From Channallabes apus (lineage: Eukaryota > Chordata > Actinopteri > Siluriformes > Clariidae), in NCBI GenBank assembly GCA_030522415.1, contig CM060127.1, positions 18,772,814-18,836,813 of the forward strand: a stretch of 64,000 nt of DNA, given 5' to 3'. Position numbers and translations under genes: made by a program. The notes beneath the pieces are model-generated. The model was not told the DNA's origin and did no database searches. It saw only the letters and a list, made by a program, of their open reading frames with translations. Shown here piece by piece: positions 49,655 to 60,980 of the stretch (positions are counted from its first letter, which is position 1; the number at the start of each line of letters is the position of its first letter).

Positions 49655-49700
49655 CTTTAAGAGAGCTGATCTCGTGCTGGATCGACCTGGATGTATCCAT
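49655..49700 (-). CDS. plec: plectin alternative first exon, 1e type
   Basis: The coding part is only 46 bp: 15 codons, MDTSRSIQHEISSLK, plus a final G and a gtactg donor. Mammalian plectin has a first exon of the same length with nearly the same peptide (Met-Asp-Pro-Ser-Arg-Ala-Ile-Gln-x-Glu-Ile-Ser-Ser-Leu-Lys), so identification is strong despite the tiny size. It is the most upstream plectin exon recognised, about 25.5 kb from 1b and 38 kb from exon 2. Sequence upstream on the minus strand (49700-50110) contains CT-rich runs and a GA repeat. Confidence 0.9.
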
Positions 49701-50074
49701 GCTCCCGCAGTTCCCACAGCTACTTCAAAGATGAGTGTGTGTTTGAATGTGTGGAAGTGCACTGCGCAAAGTGAGGCAATCCTGCAGTCTCCACTACACC
49801 GGCAGATCTAAACTCTCTCACTCAGCCTGTCGTTGTACTTGCTGACTTCTGTTTCTCTCCCTCTCTTTCTCTCTTACTCACTCACTCCTGCAGGGGAAGT
49901 ACAAGAGGAAAAAGTGCACCCCTCCCTCTCACCCTCCTCTTCCTCCCATGCTTTCTTCCTTTCACCAAACGTCCTTTCCCCTGCCTCTGAGACTTTAGAG
50001 CCAATCAGAATGCAGGACAGTTATCGTGTTCAATTGATGAAACACTTGGCACCAAGAAGTGGCTGCAGATACTA

Positions 50075-50078
<4 letters not shown>

Positions 50079-50111
<33 letters not shown>
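50079..50111. repeat. (GA)n microsatellite upstream of exon 1e
   Basis: About sixteen perfect GA units, roughly 380 bp upstream of the 1e start codon; a purine/pyrimidine tract that could influence the promoter. Confidence 0.93.
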
Positions 50112-50113
<2 letters not shown>

Positions 50114-50350
50114 CTATCCTTCATGTCTATTCTCCTTTTCTAAACCACTGTTTATTTTGGTCCAGCGCTCCAGCACAAAGACCAGTACATAAAATCCCTT
50201 CCCATGTATAAAGCAGGAACATTTCTAAAGTATTCCATCTTTAAAACCTTCAAAGCAATCCAGTGTTAAGTGGATAATTACGTAATAATTAAGGATAATT
50301 AAGGACGAATTAAGTGAAAAAAAAAAAAACAGGACTGTATGGAAATAGTG

Positions 50351-50834
50351 ATTATCAATTATACACCAGTAAACTGATAACAGGATCATGGACTCCCAAG
50401 GCTCATCCATGTGTGCGGAGACCAAAGCCTAGCCTGGCTGGTCCAATCCCACAGAAAAGCCAATGCAGTGCAAATCAGTGAAAAAAGTAAATGATTTACA
50501 TTTATACAGATGCCCTTATCCAGAGCGTCTTACATTTTTAAAAGCCTTGCTCAAGGACCCAACAGGGACAACTTGGCTGTTGTGGGATTTGAACCTGGGA
50601 CCTTTTGAACCTTTCCAATGCCTTAACCACTAAGCTACCCCTAACAATGATGGGCATAATAGAAAGGCATCAAAACTCCCAGTGCACCACAGCCCATTAC
50701 GCACAGGGCACAGCAGGGAAACAGGCCAAGACCGCTGACCCAACGTCCAAAATCCACAGATACCAATCCCAATGAGAATTCATGGGATGAGACGAACAAA
50801 GTCCTATCCACACCCTACAACTCACAGCACCAAA
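50351..50834 (+). mobile_element. Tc1-like element remnant, CACCGATCAGCC family, interrupted by a SINE
   Basis: Blocks atacaccagtaaactgataa, aggatcatggactcccaag, ccaatcccacagaaaagcc, gggcataatagaaaggcatc and catgggatgagacgaac follow the order of the family copy at 33227-33773. The run is interrupted at 50495-50645 by a family B SINE. Neither end is preserved. Confidence 0.75.
50495..50645 (-). mobile_element. family B SINE nested in a Tc1 remnant
   Basis: In reverse orientation it has the tail (cagatgcccttatccagagc), the ccttgctcaagga core and the head (tttgaacctgggacc, ccttaaccactaagctacc). A short aatga on each side may be the target duplication. The surrounding Tc1 sequence resumes directly after it. 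Confidence 0.82.
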
Positions 50835-51462
50835 AGGATCCGCTCTGTTATTGTTGTTGTTTCCAAGTAAAAATAATGCAAGACATTTGTTCACAGCAAA
50901 TACAGTATGATGATGTCTATGCCAAAAATTCATCCTTTGTAGGGTATGGTTTAGCCCCAATAGTCCATTTATTCCAATTATCCCTGTTTTGTGCTAATAT
51001 GTGCATACTGAAATGAGAAAACATCAGGAATGTCACTTCTGTCCTGAAAATAGTTCCCATCAAAAAGTGACAAATTTAAAGCAGTGATGCACGTCTCTGT
51101 CTTGATGAATATCGGCTATGGCGTGTCATTTCCCTCTTCAGCACCCTGGCGTCACAGCAATGACACCGTGTCTCAAACGCACAGGCTGCTTCCCCATTTA
51201 GAAGAACACATGGTCCACATGTCATGAATGGAAGCCTGCATGCCAGACTAAAAGTGAACTTTAAGTATGTACTTTGTGGTCAGGTAAAGCAATTATCCCA
51301 CACATCTAAACCACTTATCCAGTTTACAGAAGAAATACCTGCATTTCTGAGCTGCACCATCCCTCTCTTGGTTAAAGACCATCACAAGAGGCTTTCCACC
51401 ACTTTATGCAGGAGAGATGACACAGCATTTTAAAAGCAGCATGCAACAGCAAACACGAATAA

Positions 51463-51486
51463 GAGAGAGAGAGAGAGAGAGAGAGA
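51463..51486. repeat. (GA)n microsatellite
   Basis: Twelve perfect GA units. Confidence 0.92.
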
Positions 51487-52429
51487 CCTGAGAAAAAGAA
51501 AAATAGACCTGCTAGATATGCCACTGAAAATTGATAAAAACGTCATTAGACCAAAATTATACCAGGAAAAAGGCTCTACCATGACCCTGCCCAGAATTAA
51601 GCTGGTATTAAAAGAATACATTTGAGTGAGGACTATAGAGAGGTATTCTATAATAACTAGTATGATAACTTTCTATGATAAAGGCATCAGGCATCAGAAC
51701 CTATTTATGGTGAATGGTGTATAATTTGATCTGGTCTTTAATTGAACTGGGACAGATTCCAAGCAGCTGTTGCAGTGTGGAAAATGATGAGGCCTCATGA
51801 GACATTGAGGTGGTGGTTGATTTAAGAAGGAGATGGGCAGGGCTGCAGTGCAAATCTACCCTTCTGTAGGGACTCATAAAAAGAAATGTAGAACAGACAG
51901 ACACCCCAACACACACACACACACATTTGCAAAGCCAGATTTCAAACATCAAATTAAACCTGTTGCTATATTAAATCTATAGATTTATAATTTATAGAGC
52001 CAGCCTTAACGTTAATCCACACTTGCAGGAGCACATATAGTTATTCTTGTATGCTATGACTAATACAAGCCTGGATTTCATGTCAAGGACACCATGCAAC
52101 TGTCTAGAGATACATCACAAACAGAGAGTGATATGAAAACCACTGGGGCGTGCTCTCACTATCTGTTTTATAGCAACAGCCACAGCAACTATCACAGGGT
52201 AAAACTTGACTGAGGGATTAAGGAACAGAATTACACGCTGTAGAACGCAATGAAACAGTATACTGTTTGGCTAGTATGGCCAAATTCCTCAAAAAAATTG
52301 TTTGGTTGAATATTAAAAGTTTAAATACATCTGAATTTGACTTATTATTTAATATCTGAGTGTAATAAATAATATACTTTATACATATTTATATGTTAAC
52401 AATATATAAATATGCTATAAACCATGATG

Positions 52430-52470
52430 CTGAAGATTGTTAAATAAGATGCTGCTGAAGATTGTTAAAT
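52430..52470. repeat. short tandem duplication
   Basis: gctgaagattgttaaata occurs twice in a row, separated by agatgct; a small replication-slippage duplication. Confidence 0.75.
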
Positions 52471-52589
52471 AATTAAAATCATTAAAAAAAATAAGAATAT
52501 CCTAATATTATCATAAACTCCAATGTGTTGAACATCATTCATTTTTCTTGTGCTACGTATTTATTAATAGTGTATAAAAAGTAATATTT

Positions 52590-52922
52590 ACACAATGCCC
52601 TCAACGCATTGGCCAATTCAATGTGTGAAAATGATTCATCATGCTTGCAGAAACACTCTTTCACAATTTGAGTCCTGGAATATGCACAAGTCATTAGGGG
52701 AAGAAAAATCCAATAATTATTCAGAACATTCATCTGACTCCACTTTATTACCACATAACGTTGCTGAGCCTAGACTTGGCCAACTAAACCAACCCCAGAT
52801 CATAATACTGCTTCCAAAAGCTATGCATGATGGGTGCATGGAATAGGGTCAATCTGGACTCATCAGACTCATGGTACAATTAACAATTCCTGAGATAGTG
52901 ACTTTTTTTGGCCAGTGTGTAT
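52590..52922 (-). mobile_element. decayed Tc1-like element (third family)
   Basis: On the minus strand, pieces read as transposase-like gctatgcatgatgggtgca (complement), gttggtttagttggcc, aggctcagcaacgtt and gaatcattttcacaca. They match in order the plus-strand copy at 56715-57480. The high-coordinate end ttttttggccagtgtgta looks like this family's terminal repeat. Several stops and deletions. Confidence 0.7.
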
Positions 52923-54002
52923 AATGGTACTTTAAATTCTACAGTATATATAGTTACAGTATTTATTCTAAGCCATGTTCTGTACAGCAAACACAAAGCT
53001 GAATTAGTCAATACCAATATCATTTAACACATTTCAACTCATGGGTTCGGTTTGTACAGTACATATCAACATGTTTTTTACTATCATTATCTATTTAACC
53101 AATGTTAGCTTTGATTCCAACAAATAATCAGCATACGAAGGTTACTTTATTTTTTTCTCTCGTCAAGTTGCCCTTGTAAATGAAATACAAACCATCTAAC
53201 CGAAGTGTTTTTAGTAATCACTGTAATATTCAGTGGCTTAAAATATTTGTAGGAATTCCTTTTTTTTATTATAAAAATAGAATGTTTAAAGTATTGATCT
53301 GTGGCTTTAGGGCTCTTTCAGGCTTTAATCATTATAAAGTTCTTTTTTCTTTTATCCACAAAACATTCTCCTTAGGCATACTTTGAAGATGTATCAGGAA
53401 AGCTTTCTGCCAAAACTTTTTCTCTAATGTTATCTAGGTAAGATACTGTAATAAGAAAATAATAAAGCACAAATTATGTAAGAGGCATGCATTAAAAACC
53501 TAGCAGTTGGGCTTGGATATTCAGACTCCTACTTCTTGAGAAATAATATTTGTATGAAAAACAAAAATGTTAAATGTTAATGAAATAAATCAATGCTTCA
53601 AGAGAAGGATGAGAGAAGGAAATGACTGTTTTCTCCTCCTAACACAGTCAGTAATTTATCATGGGAGGTAAGGCCTATCTTTAACAATGTTCTGAAATAA
53701 GGGCAAGCCTGTTGAAGACAAAACTTTCAGTCTTGCCTTGATAACCAAGTTCATGGGATAACATGGTGTTCTCCCTGTAGTGGATACACTACTGGTCTTC
53801 ATCAGGGTTCATTGGTTTCCTCCCACTGTTCAAAAACATCAGCAGGTAGACTGAAAATGCAAAACATTTAATGTACAAATGTTTGATTTGATTATTATTG
53901 ATGCTTATCAATACCAACTCCAGCTTTGTTACAGAATAAAAAAAAATGTGTTAATGCTTGATATAAAAACAGATATAAAAGAATGAGAGTAGCTTTGGTT
54001 AT

Positions 54003-54060
54003 ACAGTGCATCTAGAAAGTATTCACACCCCTTCACTTTTTCTACATTTTGCTATGTTTG
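54003..54060 (+). mobile_element. left end of a CAGTGCATC-type Tc1 element
   Basis: tacagtgcatctagaaagta followed by ttcacaccccttcactttt is the well-known terminal repeat of another fish Tc1 family. No matching right end was seen. Confidence 0.6.
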
Positions 54061-54404
54061 TATGTGCCTATTTAAAAATGGATTCATGTTCCTGTTTATA
54101 TACTTTATAAAGGATTCCAACTTTCTAAACAAACTGACCAATACTGGTCAAGCACTTGCCCAAGAAATAGCCCATTTTGTGTTAGAGCTAAGGATGGGTG
54201 GCTGTAGATGGCACAATTTGCTAAATGTTGTGCAAATATGCATAATTGTCAATGGCTGGCCTGACAATAGTTTTTTCTTCTTTGGAGACTTTCTCAAAGT
54301 TGATCTACAAGTTATTGGCATGGGTTTTACACCAGATGCCCTTCATGCATTTCTCCAGATTTGGGACTGGTACTGAGGATATACTGTATCTCGATTGTTG
54401 GGTA

Positions 54405-54500
54405 TTATATGCGCCAAGGGCCCCACCCAGCGGTGGCAGGGCTCGAACCAGCAACCCACAAACCCTGAGTCTCAACCGCCTGAGCCACCACTACAATGGA
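54405..54500 (-). mobile_element. SINE head fragment with tRNA-like boxes
   Basis: In reverse orientation it reads gtggtggctcaggcggttga with box B gctggttcgagccctgcc. Only about 95 bp, the tRNA-like head, is present. Confidence 0.6.
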
Positions 54501-54639
54501 ATGAATAAAAGTTAATAAATGGAAGAGAGTAGAAAGAAGGAAATGTAACTATATAAGCCAGTAGCCAACCTGACATGAATACTGAAACGATTTTGTCATT
54601 ACAGGAACAAAAATATTACTTAAAAAAAATCCTTAGACA

Positions 54640-54947
54640 ACCCTCCGAGTGGCGCAGTGGTAAAGTGCTCGCCCTATGATCCAGATATCGCTGGTTCGAA
54701 ACCTGGGTGATGCTGTTTTCCTCTCACAACCGGAGGCACAGAGAGAGCTGATTGGCCAAGCTCTTTCAGGGGGGAGGGATGAGAGGTACTTGTGCTCCCA
54801 CATTAATCACGGATCTACAGCCAATCAGGGGCGCCTGTGAGCTTTCCTACGAGTGTGTTATTCCGCCTCTAATGGTGCGTGAGCAAGCAGTTCGAAAAGA
54901 TGCGGTCGGCTGACATCACGCGGTCCCCCCCCCCCACAAAAAAAAGT
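54640..54947 (+). mobile_element. tRNA-derived SINE, family C, with 16-bp perfect target duplication
   Basis: The head has box A (tggcgcagtggt) and box B (ggttcgaaacc). The body includes agagagctgattggccaag and ccacattaatcacgg, ending in a C run then an A-rich tail. The flanking 16-bp aaaaaatccttagaca is perfect (54624-54639 and 54948-54963). It differs from the copy at 36565-36961 mainly in the 3' third, where it is about 90 bp shorter. Confidence 0.92.
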
Positions 54948-55643
54948 AAAAAATCCTTAGACATTCTGCTAATGCCATCTGACAGTGAAGAAAATCTATG
55001 AATAGGAGAAAAACAACCTTTCGGAAATATTGTTAGATTTGTAGTATTAGTGTGTACTGTTGGCAAATGTTATTAATATTTATGCGCATGACTTACAAAT
55101 CCTGCTATACTGTATTAGCAGGTGTTAGTGAGTGTTACTGTATATAGGCTTCTATAATACTCTAGCTACCCCTGCCCCATTAACACTTATAGATACAATA
55201 AAATTCTTTCAAAATTCTCTTTAGTTTGGTTCTTGTTAGCTAGCTGGCTTATTGCTTATTAAAACTTATATTTTTTGTTAAAAATTGACATTTCATTATC
55301 ATCAGCTACTCTGACAGTATATTGACACTTGTTAGACACTTGCTAGCATTAGCTTACCTAGCTATCCATGTTAAACCATTCCTACCAGAGATTTACTTAC
55401 AGTATACTGCTATTATAAATACAAATGTATTTTTTATATATAAAAATATAATAACCGGACTAAGTTGTATTTAGCCACAGAAGCCGTTAGCCGTTAGTAC
55501 ACATGCTAATCCAAATATACTGTACACATAGAGGAATGATCATGGATAAAGACTTTTGTGGAAAAAAATTTCTCAGGTTTCCCCTTTGCAGGACCTGCCT
55601 TTGCAGTCTGTAATTGTGTGTGAAATCTGTAAGCCTCAGGATG

Positions 55644-55649
<6 letters not shown>

Positions 55650-55679
<30 letters not shown>
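55650..55679. repeat. (CA)15 microsatellite
   Basis: About fifteen perfect CA units. Confidence 0.95.
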
Positions 55680-55681
<2 letters not shown>

Positions 55682-55936
55682 ACACAGGATTCCTGGCATC
55701 AGCCTGACATTGCTTGCCAATATTAGAGTCAGAAACTGCAGATCTGCACGTTTGAGCATCAGCGTATCCAGTACTGTGAAATCCCGCTATGCGATATAAT
55801 GTCTGTGTTTTTGCAATGCGCTTGTTTATATTCTAATCCAGGCCTTGTGATAAAATTTCTCATGGATAAAGATGTAAAATTGATTGCCATTTAGAGGAGA
55901 CTTTGGTCAAAGTACAGTGATACTGTAAGTCTCTGT

Positions 55937-56153
55937 ACAGCCCTAACCTCGCTCCAAGCCATATCCACATGTTTGGGCCATTAAAGGAGTTCCTGGGAGA
56001 CCAGTGTTTCAGACATGAAGCAGGCTCTTGTGTACTGAGAAATCGTTCTACCTTGATGATATCACAGCACTAGTGAACAGCTAGTTTTTACTCCCATAAT
56101 TGTATTCTGTTCTTCTGCACAATTAAAAGTACTGGTTTGACTTGAACGCTCCT
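55937..56153 (+). mobile_element. mariner transposase C-terminal remnant and end
   Basis: The plus strand translates SPNLAPSHIHMFGPLKEFLG then DQCFRHEA, the conserved mariner C-terminal region (normally SPDLAPSD). It is followed by an end sequence agtactggtttgacttgaac close to that of the element at 41626-42166. The 5' part is missing. The normally catalytic third Asp (LAPSD) is His here, so it is dead. Confidence 0.82.
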
Positions 56154-56714
56154 TGAACGCCACTTGGTAACATGGGCAACACTTTGAAGGAAAAAACTTT
56201 TTTTTTTTTAAACTTTCCTTTTGAAAGTTCAGTATAATACTTAGGTGTCATTACTAATATCATGCACTTCAGTCACAACTTATAGAGTGATGTGCAGTAA
56301 CTAAGAGACATTGTTTCTTTCCATGAACTACTTTACATTAGGAATGCAGAGCGCTCTTCCACATCATGCTCAAACAACTAAAGAGTTCCAGCTACACACA
56401 TTGTCATAGCGACAGCAATCACAAACATCTGAATTCACTTGTAACCTGGTGACGCCAATCAGAATTGTCTCACTGCATGATTAATAAAAACAGCAAAGAA
56501 AAATAAATGTCCTTTCCTTATCAAAAGGTCCAATAAACTGACACTAACCACATTTCACACTTAGATTCATTTCTTCTAACTAACTGAAATAAAAAAGAAT
56601 GAACATCTGGAAATATTTAACGCTTTAAATAAAATAATGATAATTACTATAGGTAAACTGCATTGTTCGAAACTGCAGCAGGAGTTACAATGTCTAGCCA
56701 AAACAAGTTATTGT

Positions 56715-57480
56715 TGCATAGGTGTCAAAATTCTGGCCTTCGTCAAAGCGATTTGAAATTACTGGAACTGGGTTAAGAACTGTCCAACACATTAACATCT
56801 GTGAGGAAAGTGCTAAACCATCAACATGTAGTCAGAAATAAAATCATGAATGGAGATCCCCTCAATGCTTGGTGTACTGTAGTTGCACCATGAAAATGGC
56901 AGTAAAAATCGCACCTATGTTTTATAGTGAAAGCAAGAGCATTTCCACACACACACACACAATGTACCAAGAACTTGCAGGATTAGAACTAAACAGCTCT
57001 GTGGTTCATTAGGAAGAAAGCCACTTGTTAATATAACAATACTGTATAACTAATCTGAGAAAAGGTTTGAATTAGTTAGGGAGGGTAAAGACATGACTTT
57101 AGACCAATAGGAAAATGTCATGTGGTTTGACGAATCCTAGTTTGAACCAATTCCAAAGCAATGGTCGTGTCAGGGCAAGAAGCGAAGCTCATGAAGCGAT
57201 GCACCCATCATGCATAGTGCGCACTGTATAAGCCTCTGGAGACAGTGCTATGATGTCGGGTTGCTTCAGTTGGTCAGGTCTAGGCTCAGCAATGTTATCT
57301 GGCAATAAAATGATGTCAGCTGACTGCCTGAATGTACTGAATGACAAGGGTCTTTGGCACTTCCCTGATGATATGGACACCAATGGAAAGTGCATGAGGA
57401 ATCATTTTCACACATCATTTGTCCATCACAATGCATGAGGTTATCAAAGCTAGAGTTGGATAAATCAAGTCCTAACTTGT
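56715..57480 (+). mobile_element. decayed Tc1-like element (third family)
   Basis: Plus-strand blocks match a Tc1 transposase gene in order: aaattactggaactgggtta, atagtgaaagcaagagcat, ggaaaatgtcatgtggtttg, gatgcacccatcatgcatag, gttgcttcagttggtcagg and catgaggaatcattttcaca. Frameshifts, stops and deletions are frequent, so it is a pseudogene. It shares its middle part with 52590-52922 in opposite orientation. Confidence 0.78.
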
Positions 57481-57519
57481 GCAACTTCTTTTAATAAACT
57501 ATTTACCTTATACTGTATA

Positions 57520-57572
57520 TTTCAAGATTCAAGATTCCAAGAACTTTATTAATCCCAAAGGGAAATTTGTAT
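57520..57572 (+). repeat. L2/SINE-tail-like fragment
   Basis: aagaactttattaatcccaa followed by agggaaattt also occurs at 59970-60010. This phrase is common in fish interspersed repeats; which element it belongs to is not clear here. Confidence 0.55.
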
Positions 57573-58016
57573 ATTTAAGTTTATATATTTGTGGTCGCTA
57601 AATACTGAATGATTTATTAATATGTATCTATAGATACTGAGAGATTAAAAGGTTGATTTTGAATCTGTGTCTTTTATGTTATGTTCACACTTGTAGTCTT
57701 GATTCTGACGAAAGCATTGGTTTTGTTTCGCTAGTACAAAGTCCTGGTTTGCTTAGACAAATGACACAACAGGCAGTATGTTGATTTTATATATGGTGGT
57801 ATCTTTTACATTTTATAAACTCAAATTTACGAAGAGTTTATAAAATGTAACATTATACTGTACATTAAAAACAACATAACATACTGTAGCTCCAGATGGC
57901 AAATAAAACGGTCACCAATGTACAGTACATACAGTACAGTAATATTTTATTTTACATCTAGCTTTTATTCAGACATCAGCCACCCCCCCCACACACACAA
58001 ATAAATAATTTAATTA

Positions 58017-58044
58017 ACAAACAAACAAACAAACAAACAAACAA
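58017..58044. repeat. (ACAA)n microsatellite
   Basis: Seven perfect ACAA units. Confidence 0.93.
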
Positions 58045-59089
58045 ATTCATACATATATAAATAAAAGGCAAGTTGATATCTTTGATCCTTTGGAAGATTC
58101 CCCTCTTTCCTGCGTCAGCCTGCCTGATACGAGAGCATGTGATAGTACAGCAGGGCTGCGTTCAATACCGAGAGCACTCAAAAACATATGGCACGTCATT
58201 AAACTATTCAACTGCCATTCAAATGTTTCTTTTTTTTTTTTTATCTTGGCAGCTTTGGAAACTCTTCGTGTAGTGTGTCTCCTTGTCTACTCTATATCAG
58301 ATGTCAGATACAGAATTGACTGGTGAAAGTTCTCAGGTACGGTCATCATTATCAGAAAATGCTAGCAAAGCAGACTTGGTCTGTTTACAGGTCTTTGGTG
58401 CGATCACATTTCAATCGAACTGTGTCAGAGTTCGTTTGGAAGTGGACCGAGACCAACCTTTACTAGGGGTCTAGGGGTCTCAGTTCGCTTGCTTGGTGAG
58501 CACCAAAGCTCAGAAGGCAGCGTTACCACTTGTTCAAGTGAGCAAAGATATGCAATGTCACATTCATCAATCAGCATTCTGCTATCTATAACTGCTTCCT
58601 TGCATGCTTCAGGCCTCATATATACAGTATACTATATTTATGAAAACTTGGTCTTTGTATGTGCTCTGACAGATCTATGAAGAGATGTTTAAAATGTGAG
58701 AATGTATTTCAGGAAACATTCCACCGGCACACTGGACAAAGGGAGTGGATTGCTCAAGAGCTCGAGCAAGTGAAAGTTTAATGAATGAACCTGATTTATG
58801 ATGCTAACCTACTATATTATACCATCATGTGCTTACATATAATGACTAAACCTTCACAAGAACCTGCTGGAGATCTTGATGTTTACTGGGACGATAACCT
58901 CATTTAACCTGATTGATGCAGCAATCTCCCCCTGGAGCTCCGCCTACTGGAATTATCATATAAAATACTGGAGTTTAATAGTTGAGTCAATTAATTAAAC
59001 TCAATAAACTGTTTTTTATATTATTTCTTACATTTGGTGACATCAATGAGCAGATAGGTGGAATAAGCCCTAATAATGGTATTAATGGT

Positions 59090-59130
59090 ATTATTATTAT
59101 TATTATTCCTATTATTATTATTATTATTAT
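59090..59130. repeat. (ATT)n microsatellite
   Basis: Two runs of ATT separated by a single cct interruption. Confidence 0.9.
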
Positions 59131-60387
59131 AACCTTATGTAGTGAATATATTACTGAACATAGACTTACAGTATGTTGTTTCTTTGTTTAAGTGTTTCTA
59201 GGCTTGGCGACAAGATTGAGACTCTAACTCTAATTCTACAGTAACTTAGTCCCAACTCAGTATTGGACTGATCTTCTATTCCTAAGAGGAACTGTTTAAA
59301 TTGGTCCTAAAAACCATGTGCAATCCACATTTTGTGCCAAGATTGACTATAAAACAATGATGATATGTGCATTGGCAAAGGAAAACCCTTCAAATTTTAC
59401 ATTTTCAACTATTTATGGTTCTGAAAACTACAGGCTTTGTGGACTTTGTTTCTTTTTTGCATGCATGTCAACCACAAATAATGTTCTAACATTTTACAGT
59501 CTGTTTAGCCACAAAAGTAAAATTTAACACCACAGACAATATGTCTCTGGCATCTGATTACAAATAGAATTAATTATGTTTCTGTCATTTGTATGGATTG
59601 TACGTATGTACTGTATGTACAGTATGCTACTGTACATTGTTACAGACTTGCCATTAATATTCATGTTTCCTGATCTGTAGTGAGAGCCATATATTTTTAT
59701 TTAAGGTCAAGTTTCAATTAGGCATCTTAAAATATGGAGAAATTCATGGAATGTAATTTGAATGGAAAAAAGTCCTCCATCTCCCTCGTTAATGAATCTT
59801 GTAAAATATGAAGGTTATGAAATTGAGCCATGGCAGTCTAGAACTGGTTTCTTGGAGGACAATACTGTGCAAAAGTCTTGAGCTACCCCTCACTTCTTCA
59901 TATTAAATTTTATTAAATTATGTAGATTCAATTAAAGAAATCTGAACAAATATTTTCCTGCGACAGAGTTCAAGATTCAAAGAACTTTATTAATCCCAAA
60001 GGGAAATTGCTTATGCTCGGTTACAGGTGCTCACAGTTGTTAACTAAGGAAAGGTAATAAAGGTAATAAATAATAATAATAATAATATAAAAAAAAAAAA
60101 AAAGTTCCTAAAACATTAAGTACCAACAAAATATGATCCAAGACCACTTGTAAGTATTGCACAGTAATCTAGTATGTATGTAATATTGTATTATTATATG
60201 CAATCTGGTATTACATATTCTATTGGGAGGTAGTATTGCAGTTATCATATTATTAATATGGGTAAGTATCAAACTTCTCAGCATTCAGCATCCTCAGAAT
60301 ACTAATCACCACCCTGATCATCCGTCATAATCTGCATTGGTTCATGCCTTAAAATAAATGTTTTTCTATGTTTAAATGTTTCATATG

Positions 60388-60980
60388 CAGTGTTGGGTGT
60401 AACACGTTAGAGTACTTGGATTACTTTTTTTTATTATTTTATATTCAGACAATTTATGTAATCCGTGAGCCAGACATTAGTCATTCCTAATCCATTAGTG
60501 TGTGTTTGTGTGTTTGTGTGTGTGTGTGTGTGTGAAAGACATCCAACAAGCCCTGCCCCCGACACCCCCCCCCCCCCCGTTATTCCCGCTGTTATACCCT
60601 TATCTCACCTATGCAGTTTGACTGTGCGAGGACTGACACTGACGCGCGGAGAGATGGAAACCTAATCACAGCGACAAAAGTTGCGAATCATGATGAACCG
60701 TACTTATGGCCACCGCGCAAAACCGCATAGGTGAGATAGGAGTATTAGTAGTTAACAGATTATGGGCCAAACTTCGCTGGGTGAAGATGGTTGAATAATT
60801 ACAGTATAAAGGTCTTGACTAAAACAACATGCATGAGGAATCAAAATGGAGTTTTCATTTTCTGCAATGAAAAAGTACTCGACGTAGTTACTTTTATCAG
60901 TAATGTAACTGATTACTTTTTAAAGACAGTCATTCTGTAATGTAATTAGTTACTTTAAAAAGTAACGTCCTCCAACACTG
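60388..60980. mobile_element. hAT-type MITE nested in a Tc1-like element
   Basis: Ends are cagtgttgggtgtaac and the complement-type acgtcctccaacactg. Flanking octamers are ttcatatg (60380-60387) and tttatatg (60981-60988), 7 of 8 matching. Both flanks have atgtaact/gtaacac-rich sub-ends typical of the fish CAGTGTTGG family. It contains a GT run, a C run and an internal inverted repeat. Confidence 0.85.
60498..60578. repeat. GT repeat and poly-C run
   Basis: (GT)n with three-T interruptions at 60498-60534 and about fifteen C at 60564-60578, both inside the nested hAT-type element. Confidence 0.9.

Larger units (their letters stand above)
767..49700 (-). other. plec: 5' portion of a plectin gene with alternative first exons
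   Basis: Plectin is a giant cytolinker that ties intermediate filaments to actin, junctions, mitochondria and the nuclear envelope; its alternative first exons decide where each isoform goes. Here four candidate first coding exons (49655-49700, 23988-24099, 19508-19661, 14435-14549) precede shared exons at 11187-11248, 7791-7805 (optional), 4252-4341, 954-1031 and 767-859. The shared exons spell a continuous CH1 domain with both actinin-type actin-binding signatures. Plectin is preferred over dystonin and MACF1 because the 1b-, 1e- and 1a-type starts are plectin specific, because the 15-bp His-Trp-x-Ala-Glu micro-exon is a known plectin feature, and because the micro-exon is followed by Ala-Gln-Arg-His. 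The gene runs off the low-coordinate edge, so only the N-terminus is present. Which fish paralogue (pleca or plecb) cannot be decided here. Confidence 0.93.

Noticed and set aside
54648..54720. tRNA gene
   Set aside because: Boxes A and B are present but the sequence is the head of a SINE with a target duplication; the cloverleaf is degraded.
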